A stretch of DNA of 42,603 nt from an uncultured Hungatella sp. (GTDB lineage Bacteria > Bacillota > Clostridia > Lachnospirales > Lachnospiraceae). This document shows positions 33,234-39,876 of this stretch, in pieces. Each line of letters begins with the position of its first letter. Position 1 is the first letter of the stretch. The notes beneath the pieces were generated by a model. It saw only the letters and a program-made list of their open reading frames with translations, had not been told where the DNA came from and did no database searches. The stretch is taken from assembly GCA_910586845.1 (NCBI GenBank), contig CAJUJV010000011.1, positions 1 through 42,603 on the forward strand, given 5' to 3'. The translations under genes and the position numbers were made by a program.

Positions 33234-35111
33234 CTACTCCTTAATCCTGGGGATCAGCATATTGGCGTCCATCTCTTCATCGGGCAGGAAAGGAAACATA
33301 TCCTCCAGCGGAGGAGACACCATGGTGCCGTCAGGAAGACGCTTTGCCGCCGACTTGGGTTCAAAATTCTGGTCCGTGGTCACAAAAACCTCACAGATCA
33401 CCGGCCCGTCCACAGCCAGAGCCCTGTCTGTGGCATCTGACAGTTCTCTGTTACAGCAGGCCCTGACATAGGGATACCCATAGGCTCCTGCCAGCTTCTC
33501 CATATCGGGAAAGCTCAGATCACCGCTGTCCTCTCCGACTCCTACCAGAGGCTCCCCGAAAAAGTTCTTCTGGGTCTGCCGGATAGAATGGTATCCTCCG
33601 TTGTTGATAAGAAAGATCTTCACTGGCAGCCGATGATGAATGATGGTCTGAAGCTCCTGAAGGTTCATCTGGATGCTTCCGTCCCCGGTTAACAAGATGA
33701 TGTCCTCCCCCGGTCTTGCCACGGCTGCCCCGATGGCTGCCGGAAGATCATAGCCCATGGAGGCCACGGCCGAGTTGGTGATAAACCGCTGGCCTTTCTT
33801 AATGACATACCCGTGGCCTCCTGCCACACAGGCAGAACCGTTGCCTACCACGGTGACTCTTCCCTCCGGCAGTTTGGAGCTTAAGGTCTTTACGAGAGCA
33901 TAGACATTGGCTTTTCCCGGCCTGTCTTCCGCCATGTGTTCCGGCCGCACCACAGGATATTTCTTCTTCCACATCCGGCAGGTTTCTGTCCAGGTCATAT
34001 CCTCCAGGCCCTTTCCGCCGCCGAACACCGGAGTCCGGCCCGCCTCTTTGTCCTGGTTTTCCTCCAGGACCCGCTCCAGAGCCTCCAGCAGATCCCGGGC
34101 ATCCCCGTGGACGGCCATATCCACATGAAGACTGGGTTTTTTCAGCTCTTCCTCATCAATGTCGTTGATAATGGTATAGGCCTCTCTGGCCCAGGTTCCG
34201 TAATTGTATCCCACCTGACGGATACTGAGCCGGCTTCCTACAGAAAATACCAGGTCGCTGTTCTGGACCGCGAAATTGCCGGCACGATCCCCCATATTTC
34301 CGGCCCGTCCCACATACAGAGGATCCTCGTCGCACATCAGGTCCTCGCTGTCCCAGCCTGTGACCACCGGAATCCCCAGTTTTTTCACCACCCGCTCAAA
34401 CACAGGATAAGCTTTGGCAATACGGATGCCGTTCCCTGCGTTGAATACGGGCCGCTCTGCCCGGCGGATCTTCTCAAGGATTTCCCTTGCAGTATGGTCG
34501 CTGACTTTCCCCGGGAGTCTCTGACTCTCCGGCCCTGCCTCAAACTCTTCTGCGTCAAAACCCTGCAGTTCCTCCGTGTCCACACAGGCCCCCTGAACAT
34601 CCAGAGGAATATCCAGCCATGCAGGGCCGGGCCTGCCCGTTGATGCCAGATAGACCGCCCGTTCCAGGCAGTAACGGATCCTCTTCGGGTCCGTGACCAT
34701 CTCACTGTACTTGGTCATACAGCTTACGGCCTTTACAATGTCAAACTCCTGATCCCCCATGGCCCGGATGCCCGTGCCGGACCATCTGGCCGTAGTGTCA
34801 TACCGCACCTGTCCCGACAGTACCAGCATGGGAATGGAATCCAGCCATGCGCCCAGAACTCCCGTGATGGCGTTGGTCCCTCCCGGGCCTGTGGTCACGC
34901 ACAGCGCCGCCATGGTATCGTGAAGCCTTCCGTAACATTCCGCCGCCATGGCGCAGGCCTGCTCATGGTGCTGGTACAGGCAGTGAAGCCCTTCCTTATG
35001 GCCCAATGCATCATTCAGATGCATGGCTCCGCCGCCTGTCACAGTAAACACCTGACTGATGCCGTGGTCCAGCAGAGCCTGCGCTATATAATCAGAAACT
35101 TTTATTTTCAT
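33234..35111 (-). CDS. TPP-dependent acetolactate-synthase-like enzyme in a polysaccharide operon
   Basis: The 625-residue protein has the three domains of acetohydroxyacid synthase-type enzymes. The pyrimidine domain carries catalytic E50 (YQHHEQACAMAAE) and GPGGTNAITGV. A middle domain follows, then a pyrophosphate domain with GDGS at 476-479 and the downstream INN. As first gene of a glycan operon, directly before an SDR gene, it is unlikely to serve branched-chain amino acid synthesis. In YerE-type pathways a related enzyme adds a two-carbon unit to a keto-sugar, giving a branched sugar; a similar role is inferred here. The start has an AAAGGAGCGC site. No small regulatory subunit is nearby. 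Confidence 0.85.
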   Translation of the reverse strand: MKIKVSDYIAQALLDHGISQVFTVTGGGAMHLNDALGHKEGLHCLYQHHEQACAMAAECYGRLHDTMAALCVTTGPGGTNAITGVLGAWLDSIPMLVLSGQVRYDTTARWSGTGIRAMGDQEFDIVKAVSCMTKYSEMVTDPKRIRYCLERAVYLASTGRPGPAWLDIPLDVQGACVDTEELQGFDAEEFEAGPESQRLPGKVSDHTAREILEKIRRAERPVFNAGNGIRIAKAYPVFERVVKKLGIPVVTGWDSEDLMCDEDPLYVGRAGNMGDRAGNFAVQNSDLVFSVGSRLSIRQVGYNYGTWAREAYTIINDIDEEELKKPSLHVDMAVHGDARDLLEALERVLEENQDKEAGRTPVFGGGKGLEDMTWTETCRMWKKKYPVVRPEHMAEDRPGKANVYALVKTLSSKLPEGRVTVVGNGSACVAGGHGYVIKKGQRFITNSAVASMGYDLPAAIGAAVARPGEDIILLTGDGSIQMNLQELQTIIHHRLPVKIFLINNGGYHSIRQTQKNFFGEPLVGVGEDSGDLSFPDMEKLAGAYGYPYVRACCNRELSDATDRALAVDGPVICEVFVTTDQNFEPKSAAKRLPDGTMVSPPLEDMFPFLPDEEMDANMLIPRIKE

Positions 35112-35140
35112 AAATCCTGCGCTCCTTTAAAAAATTTTTT

Positions 35141-35184
35141 ATTCTTTCCAGGGGTCTCTCCCGGCTCATGCCCGGGGAAAGAAT
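35141..35184 (-). promoter_or_regulatory. Structured leader of the polysaccharide operon
   Basis: Arms ATTCTTTCC (35141-35149) and GGAAAGAAT (35176-35184) enclose a second stem (CCCGG 35160-35164 with CCGGG 35172-35176, overlapping at the edge). On the minus strand AAAAAATTTTTT follows, then the ribosome site of the TPP gene. A role as attenuator is possible. No known riboswitch class is recognised. Confidence 0.45.
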
Positions 35185-35248
35185 CCCGGAAAATCCCGTA
35201 TTTTAAGGCTTCTTCTCTGTTTTGCCCTGCATACCGCATATTTTCATA

Positions 35249-35276
35249 AGTATACCACAAATACCATCGGTGTAAA
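35249..35276 (-). promoter_or_regulatory. Predicted polysaccharide operon promoter
   Basis: On the minus strand TTTACA (35271-35276) is followed after 16 bases by TATACT (35249-35254) with an extended -10 (TGG). This is one of the best sigma-A promoters in the window. The transcript would start near 35242 and carry a leader of about 130 bases before the TPP enzyme gene. Confidence 0.75.
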
Positions 35277-35339
35277 AGTCTTTTTAAATCCTGCCATTTC
35301 TGCCACTAACCTTCACTTTCGCGGGCAGCCCCTATGGGT

Positions 35340-35345
35340 TATAAT
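35340..35345 (+). promoter_or_regulatory. Candidate -10 for the wall-repeat protein gene
   Basis: A perfect TATAAT lies about 58 bases before the ATG at 35403. No good -35 is present at 16-18 bases, so an activator or another factor may be needed. Confidence 0.45.
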
Positions 35346-35402
35346 GCAGGAGTAATGCAAATGCAGATTTTCACCAACCAACAAAAAGGAGAGAATCAAT
35401 TT

Positions 35403-36797
35403 ATGAAGAAACAGATCAAATGGACCGCAGCCCTTTCCACCGCAGCAATCATGACTGCCCTGACCCCTTCCTTTATGGTGCCTGCCATGGCACAGACAAC
35501 CACCGGCTGGGTGGAGGAAAACGGCACCTGGATGTTCTATGACACAGACGGCTACTACCTCACCGACACCTGGAAGAAGCAGGACGGAGAATGGTTCTAT
35601 CTGGATGAAAACGGTCAGCTGGCCTTTGACCGCCAGATCGACGAATATTATGTGGGCACCGACGGAAAGAGAGTCATCAATCAGTGGGTAAAGGTTGCCA
35701 ATGAGGACGACTGGTACTCCAATGATGATCCGGAATTTTACTGGTACTATTATGGAAGAGACGGCAAAGCCACAGTCTCCAAGTTCAAGGTCATTGAGGA
35801 GAAAGGATACTATTTCGACGGCGACGGCCGTATGGTCACAGGCCTTACGGAGATCGACGGCGCCACCTACTACTTCGGAGAACATGACGACGGAGTCATG
35901 AAAAAAGGCTGGGTTCAGCTGTCGGAGGACAATGAACAGCCCGACGATGAGCTCATCTGGCGCTACTTTGATTCCAACGGAAAGATGGTAGAAAATCAGA
36001 TAGACAAGAAGATCAGCGGAGATTACTACACCTTCACAGACGGAAAGATGCAGACCGGATGGTACAAGCTGCCCAAAGAGGTTTCCGGTGAGGACGCTAC
36101 AGCTTCCAATGCCGACAATGCCGGGACAGACGCTGCCGCGGATGCTGCCGGCGCCGATACCGCAGCAGAGGAAACCCCCGTTTCTGCAGCCGGATATCAG
36201 TATTATGATGAAGACGGCAAACGGGCTTCCGGCTGGAGGACCATCGAAGGCATCTCCGGACTCAGCGAGGAAGGCGAACTGTATCGGTTCTACTTTAAAA
36301 ACGGCAAACCCTATTTCTCCGAGTCAGGGATCCAGGTATTCAGCATCGGTTCCGCCAAATACGGATTCAACACCAAAGGTGAGATGCAGACAGAACTTCA
36401 GGAAGTAACCCTGGCCGACGGCTCCACCGCCAATTTCTACTTCGGAACCGACGGCGTTATGAAAACCGGAAGACAGACCATCTACAATGAAGAAGAAGGC
36501 GTCAATGAAATCTGGTTCTTCCACAACGAAGGCTCCAAAAAAGGACAGGGTTACCATGGAATCCGTGACAATGTCATCTATGAACAGGGCCGCCGCAAAC
36601 AGGCTGAATCCGATCTGCGCTATGCCCCTGCAGAATTTGAAGGAAAGAAGTATCTGGTCAATGTTTCCGGTACCATCCAGAAAGCTTCCTCTTCCTCAAA
36701 ATCCGCTTCCCGTCCGGATCTGGGAAATGGTTTCCGCGATTTCAAGGATACCAGTGAAACAATCTGGACCGTAGATGTAAACGGTATTATCCAGTAA
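35403..36797 (+). CDS. Secreted protein made of choline-binding-like cell-wall repeats
   Basis: The 464-residue product has a signal peptide ending after PAMAQ (about 1-31). The remainder is almost entirely wall-binding repeats with aromatic-glycine signatures (GTWMFYD, GEWFYLDENG, YWYYYGRDGKA, GATYYFGE, YQYYDEDGKRASGW, ANFYFGTDGVMKTG). An Ala/Asp-rich linker at about 228-264 splits it. No catalytic domain is visible, so it may be a structural wall protein or a receptor. The ATG at 35403 follows AAAAGGAGAGAATC; the longer open frame upstream is not supported. It is divergent from the polysaccharide operon and ends in a strong terminator. Confidence 0.88.
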   Translation: MKKQIKWTAALSTAAIMTALTPSFMVPAMAQTTTGWVEENGTWMFYDTDGYYLTDTWKKQDGEWFYLDENGQLAFDRQIDEYYVGTDGKRVINQWVKVANEDDWYSNDDPEFYWYYYGRDGKATVSKFKVIEEKGYYFDGDGRMVTGLTEIDGATYYFGEHDDGVMKKGWVQLSEDNEQPDDELIWRYFDSNGKMVENQIDKKISGDYYTFTDGKMQTGWYKLPKEVSGEDATASNADNAGTDAAADAAGADTAAEETPVSAAGYQYYDEDGKRASGWRTIEGISGLSEEGELYRFYFKNGKPYFSESGIQVFSIGSAKYGFNTKGEMQTELQEVTLADGSTANFYFGTDGVMKTGRQTIYNEEEGVNEIWFFHNEGSKKGQGYHGIRDNVIYEQGRRKQAESDLRYAPAEFEGKKYLVNVSGTIQKASSSSKSASRPDLGNGFRDFKDTSETIWTVDVNGIIQ

Positions 36798-36819
36798 CAA
36801 TTCATCATTCATCCGTTCA

Positions 36820-36854
36820 AACTGCCGAAACAGGAATATTTCGGCAGTTTTTTT
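36820..36854 (+). terminator. Terminator of the 464-residue wall protein gene
   Basis: Perfect 11-base arms (36820-36830 and 36839-36849) with an 8-base loop run into a T tract. Confidence 0.9.
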
Positions 36855-36903
36855 CATATTTTCTGTTATAAATCCCCGCTTTTTCCGTTTATAAGAATAG
36901 AGC

Positions 36904-36921
36904 GCGTGTGGCCACACACGC
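36904..36921 (+). promoter_or_regulatory. Tetraloop hairpin in the leader of the zinc-ribbon gene
   Basis: GCGTGTG and CACACGC pair around GCCA; the centre also forms a 12-base palindrome (GTGTGGCCACAC, 36906-36917). A TATAAG-like -10 lies just upstream (near 36890), so the element would sit at the 5' end of the mRNA or act as an operator. Confidence 0.5.
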
Positions 36922-36945
36922 CAATTTACACATGGAGGAATAATT

Positions 36946-37365
36946 ATGAGGGAACTATCGGTTTACTATTGTGACAAATGCGGGTATTATGGTTATTTTC
37001 AGCTGCCCAAAAATGCTGTTTGTCACAACTGTTCCTGTCCTATGATCCGGCTGGACATGAACCATCGGGATTTTACCAGTCTGGACTATGAGGACAGGGA
37101 CCGGCTTATTGCCACCAAGATGGTTGAGGCTACTCCCAGTCTGATCGGACGGATTACCGCTCCCGAAAAGCTGTACCGCCAGAGAAAGCTGGTGGGTACC
37201 CTGACCCAGCATATCCAGGAACTGGAAAAAGAAATAGACAAGCTGAATGAGACCATCGCGTGGATGCATTCTACTATATGGGACGAGCTGCGCAAAAAGC
37301 AGGGCCTCAAGGAAGAAATCCGTCAGCTCAGAGAACAGCTGGATACGGATCCGACAGAAAACTGA
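36946..37365 (+). CDS. Small zinc-ribbon and coiled-coil protein of unknown function
   Basis: I do not recognise this family. The 139-residue product starts with a likely zinc ribbon (C9-x2-C12 and C26-x2-C29). A middle region follows, then a long charged coiled coil (about 78-135; HIQELEKEIDKLNETI and LRKKQGLKEEIRQLREQL). No signal peptide or membrane helix is visible, so it should be cytoplasmic. A scaffold or nucleic-acid binding role is possible but not shown. The ATG has a strong GGAGGAATAATT site, and a short hairpin lies in the leader. It stands alone between the two wall-repeat genes. Confidence 0.8.
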   Translation: MRELSVYYCDKCGYYGYFQLPKNAVCHNCSCPMIRLDMNHRDFTSLDYEDRDRLIATKMVEATPSLIGRITAPEKLYRQRKLVGTLTQHIQELEKEIDKLNETIAWMHSTIWDELRKKQGLKEEIRQLREQLDTDPTEN

Positions 37366-37424
37366 GGCTTAAAGCTGCTATAGATGAGGTTCCATGCCGC
37401 GGAAAGCATAATCTCTCTGACAAC

Positions 37425-37453
37425 CAAAAAACGGGGAGCAGTTCACTCCCCGT
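37425..37453 (-). terminator. Terminator of the 50-residue coiled-coil gene
   Basis: Perfect 8-base arms (37431-37438 and 37446-37453) with a 7-base loop are followed on the minus strand by six T residues. It lies 5 bases past the stop of the small gene, which supports that gene being real. Confidence 0.9.
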
Positions 37454-37458
37454 CTCTC

Positions 37459-37611
37459 TTATGCCACATTACTTCTATCGGAAATATAACGGGATATCAG
37501 GCGGTTCAAAGTCACGCGCAACCGATCCACAATCTTCTGCAACATGGCATTGTCTTTCTTTAACCTGTTATTTTCTGATCTTAATTCGGAGATAATATCT
37601 GCTTCATTCAT
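37459..37611 (-). CDS. Small 50-residue coiled-coil protein
   Basis: An ATG behind AGGAGGAAGACATCAA opens a 50-codon frame ending in TAA just before a strong terminator. The product is a continuous amphipathic helix with heptad leucines and isoleucines (IISELRSENNRLKKDN, then LQKIVDRLRVTLNRLI) and a short polar tail. The last part resembles the first helix of Spo0E-type phosphatases (I-x2-LR-x2-L-x2-LI), but the SQELD motif needed for activity is absent, so I do not assign that function. A sigma-A-like promoter and a Spo0A-like box lie upstream. It may act by pairing with another coiled-coil partner. Confidence 0.75.
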   Translation of the reverse strand: MNEADIISELRSENNRLKKDNAMLQKIVDRLRVTLNRLISRYISDRSNVA

Positions 37612-37646
37612 TTGATGTCTTCCTCCTCTTTTTTTAGAATGTCTTA

Positions 37647-37675
37647 ACTATATCTTATTTCTCAAAATTTGGAAA
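37647..37675 (-). promoter_or_regulatory. Predicted promoter of the 50-residue gene
   Basis: On the minus strand TTTCCA (37670-37675) is followed 17 bases later by TATAGT (37647-37652), four and five matches to consensus. The Spo0A-like box at 37694-37702 would lie near -58. Confidence 0.55.
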
Positions 37676-37682
37676 GACCTTT

Positions 37683-37721
37683 CTACCGCGCGATTCGACA
37701 AATCTGCGCCTGGCCTTCCAT
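37683..37721 (-). CDS. Possible 12-codon leader peptide
   Basis: An ATG behind a very strong AAAGGAGGG site opens a 12-codon frame (MEGQAQICRIAR) ending in TAG, about 70 bases before the 50-residue gene. It contains the Spo0A-like box. It would be translated only if transcription starts further upstream. This may be a leader peptide, a decayed gene start, or chance. Confidence 0.3.
   Translation of the reverse strand: MEGQAQICRIAR
37694..37702 (-). promoter_or_regulatory. Spo0A-type box 1
   Basis: The minus strand reads TTTGTCGAA, a full match to the 0A-box consensus TTTGTCRAA. It lies upstream of the predicted promoter of the 50-residue gene. Confidence 0.5.
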
Positions 37722-37800
37722 ACCGAATCCCTCCTTTTTCCGACCGGGCTTTTTCATCTACTATTTATAGTTTCCCTCCCGTCTTTACCTACAGGAGATA

Positions 37801-37809
37801 CTTGTCGAA
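37801..37809 (+). promoter_or_regulatory. Spo0A-type box 2
   Basis: CTTGTCGAA matches eight of nine positions of the 0A-box consensus, in the opposite orientation to box 1 and 107 bases away. It lies about 140 bases upstream of the mini wall-protein start region. Confidence 0.45.
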
Positions 37810-37936
37810 AATTGTCTCATAAAAATTTCTGCCGGTCAGCCGGGCAGGGGGTCTGTTTCTTTCTTATTGGTAAGAAACTTGTTCCAAAATCGTAAGATTT
37901 GTACAGGGGTTTTCACTGGTAAAGCCCGGGGGCATA

Positions 37937-37945
37937 TGTTATAAT
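37937..37945 (+). promoter_or_regulatory. Promoter -10 of the mini wall-protein gene
   Basis: TGT directly precedes a perfect TATAAT (37940-37945), an extended -10, about 35 bases before the ATG at 37980. The -35 at normal distance is poor. Confidence 0.6.
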
Positions 37946-37979
37946 GAACATGATTAAAAGAGAAGGAGGTGGTGATGAC

Positions 37980-38300
37980 ATGCATAAAAGAAGACTTACT
38001 ACGATCGCACTTTCCTTCCTTATGATGCTCCTGTCCGTATCTCCCGCATACGCAGGCACCTGGACAGAACATGATGACGGCACCTGGACCTATCTGAACG
38101 ACGACGGAGAAAGCGTTGACGGCTGGATCGAGGATGGAGAGAATCATTACTATCTTGACAAGGACGGCCATAAGACCACCGGCTGGTTCAAGTCACAAGG
38201 ATGCTGGTATTACTTCGACGAGAACGGCATCATGGCATCGGATACCTGGATTGATAACTATTATGTTAATTCAGAAGGAAAGTGGAAAGGAACGAGATAG
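37980..38300 (+). CDS. Mini secreted cell-wall-binding repeat protein
   Basis: The 106-residue product is a signal peptide (MHKRR..., cleavage likely after SPAYA, about residue 25) followed only by three to four choline-binding-like repeats (GTWTYLNDDG, NHYYLDKDGHKTTGWF, GCWYYFDENG). It ends inside a repeat-like segment and has no other domain. The ATG follows AGAAGGAGGTGGTGATGAC, one of the strongest ribosome sites in the window, and an extended -10 promoter, so high expression is likely. An in-frame ATG at 37944 lies at the promoter and is not used. Its own terminator follows. Confidence 0.85.
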   Translation: MHKRRLTTIALSFLMMLLSVSPAYAGTWTEHDDGTWTYLNDDGESVDGWIEDGENHYYLDKDGHKTTGWFKSQGCWYYFDENGIMASDTWIDNYYVNSEGKWKGTR

Positions 38301-38323
38301 GCTGCAGAGTTCCGGGATGTAAC

Positions 38324-38355
38324 AAAAAAGATACGGCATCGGCCGTATCTTTTTT
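38324..38355 (+). terminator. Terminator of the mini wall-protein gene
   Basis: An 8-base GC-containing stem (38330-38337 with 38342-38349) and tetraloop are flanked by A6 and T6. The symmetry means it could act on both strands. Confidence 0.9.
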
Positions 38356-38453
38356 ATGTACAGGGGCAAACAAAGGAAGACTGCCGGCAAAGCTGACAGG
38401 TGCCCGGCGCAGCGGGCAGGGGAAAAGTCTCCCCCGCTCCACTACCTATCTGT

Positions 38454-39845
38454 CTATTCAAACACCACACAGCCCGATATATTTTTCCCAAGGTCTCTCG
38501 CCTTTTCTATCTCCAGCTCCACGGAACTGTACAGAGAAGTGCCGCACTGTTCCACCAGCAGCACGCTGTCGCACTCCGACAGCTTCTTTAAGCTTTCCGC
38601 ATCCGTCAGGAGATTGCCGCCGGATATTACTTTCAGGCCCGGCAGTTTGTCTCTCAGCTTCTCGCCTGTCTGCTCAACCAGAGACCTTTCGGCGCTGCCT
38701 ACGATCAGAAGATTTTTGGCTCCCTCTGCGTAATTGCAGATATTGGCTGCGATCAGGCCAAACTCCCGATCCTCATCTTTATCACAGGCCCGTCCTTCCA
38801 GACGACTCAGCCAGCTGTCGATCTTTCCGGCCTTCTTTGCGCCCGGCATGGGCAGAGTACCAAGAATCTTCAGTTTAAAGCGGTATTTCAGTTCTTTTGC
38901 AGAATAGACTTTATCGCTCATGACAAAAGCCACACAGACAAAGAAGATCACTGCAAACGCACCCAGAACTCCGCCGATAAGTCCGTACTTCACTCCGCTC
39001 TTCGCCGCTGCGTTGCCGGAAGAAACCACCGGTTCCGGCGCCTCCAGACCTTCCAGTTCCGTCTGCTTTTCATCCAGACTTGTATTCAGCCTGATCAGCC
39101 GGTCATTTTCATTTTTCTGCTGATCCGCCAGAGACAGATCCAACATGGAACCTACGCTGCTGTTCACAACACTTATGGTATGGACTCCTATAGAGGATCG
39201 GATCTGGGATCTGAAATGATCCACCCCGTCCAGGATCTCATCCAGAACCTGCTGCGCCTTTCCCTCGTCCTCATGTCTGACCTGGATAGTCAGAAGATAA
39301 TTGATCTTGTTATCGCTTCTTCCCACATTTATGCTTACCAGTTCTTTCAGATAACGGCTGTCCAGCTCCTCGACTTTGGCAATCTGCTCGATAAATTCCG
39401 CACTGGTCAGGGCCGACTGATAGGACTGGAGAATGGTTCCCGTAAAATCCGGATTCTGGTATGCCTTATCCGGCATGATCTCATAATCCGTCTTCACAAA
39501 GAGCTCTGTCTTGGCTTCCCACACATCATAGGGGCTCATGTTCATAAGAACAGACTTCTCCAGATATTCCTGCTGATTGGCAATATCCTTTGTCAGATTC
39601 TCGATCTCCCTCTCACAGGTAGCCACATTCTTATTATAAAGCTCCAGCTCTGTCTCATATTCCTTCTGTGCCGCCTTCTGGGCCTTCTCGTCATTCCCCG
39701 CTCTGTAAGCAGACACAGACTTATAACCGCCCAGAACCACTGCCAGGGCAACTGCTGCCGCAAGGATGGGGCGCCATTTGCGGAGGACCGCAAACATCAG
39801 CTCCTTCAGATCAATCTCCTGCTCATACCCATTGTTATAATCCAT
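38454..39845 (-). CDS. Wzz-type polysaccharide co-polymerase
   Basis: The 463-residue protein has a short cytoplasmic start (EIDLKELMFAVLRKW), a helix (about 25-45), a long periplasm-type coiled-coil region (about 50-280), and a second helix (about 288-310). A cytoplasmic C-terminal domain follows (about 325-463). Wzz proteins set chain length and bind the polymerase. The C-terminal domain looks like a degenerate tyrosine-kinase fold (NLLIVGSAERS, DSVLLVEQCGTSLYSSVELEIEK by pattern, ending SGCVVFE) without a Walker A motif, so it should not be an active kinase. It is last in its operon, 31 bases after the sugar transferase. Confidence 0.88.
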   Translation of the reverse strand: MDYNNGYEQEIDLKELMFAVLRKWRPILAAAVALAVVLGGYKSVSAYRAGNDEKAQKAAQKEYETELELYNKNVATCEREIENLTKDIANQQEYLEKSVLMNMSPYDVWEAKTELFVKTDYEIMPDKAYQNPDFTGTILQSYQSALTSAEFIEQIAKVEELDSRYLKELVSINVGRSDNKINYLLTIQVRHEDEGKAQQVLDEILDGVDHFRSQIRSSIGVHTISVVNSSVGSMLDLSLADQQKNENDRLIRLNTSLDEKQTELEGLEAPEPVVSSGNAAAKSGVKYGLIGGVLGAFAVIFFVCVAFVMSDKVYSAKELKYRFKLKILGTLPMPGAKKAGKIDSWLSRLEGRACDKDEDREFGLIAANICNYAEGAKNLLIVGSAERSLVEQTGEKLRDKLPGLKVISGGNLLTDAESLKKLSECDSVLLVEQCGTSLYSSVELEIEKARDLGKNISGCVVFE

Positions 39846-39876
39846 GTGTCAATCTCCTTTTCTCTTATCTTTTCCT

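Larger units (their letters stand above)
37612..37979. other. Long intergenic region with regulatory motifs
   Basis: This 368-base gap separates the divergent 50-residue gene and mini wall-protein gene. It holds promoters for both, two Spo0A-like boxes, a 12-codon open frame with a strong ribosome site, and a 7-base-pair hairpin (37860-37866 with 37871-37877). It is AT-rich in part and no longer protein gene was found. Confidence 0.6.

Noticed and set aside
38282..38878. Plus-strand frames antisense to the end of the Wzz gene
   Set aside because: They contain the terminator of the mini wall-protein gene and lack ribosome sites; the product is Arg/Ser/Pro-rich antisense sequence.
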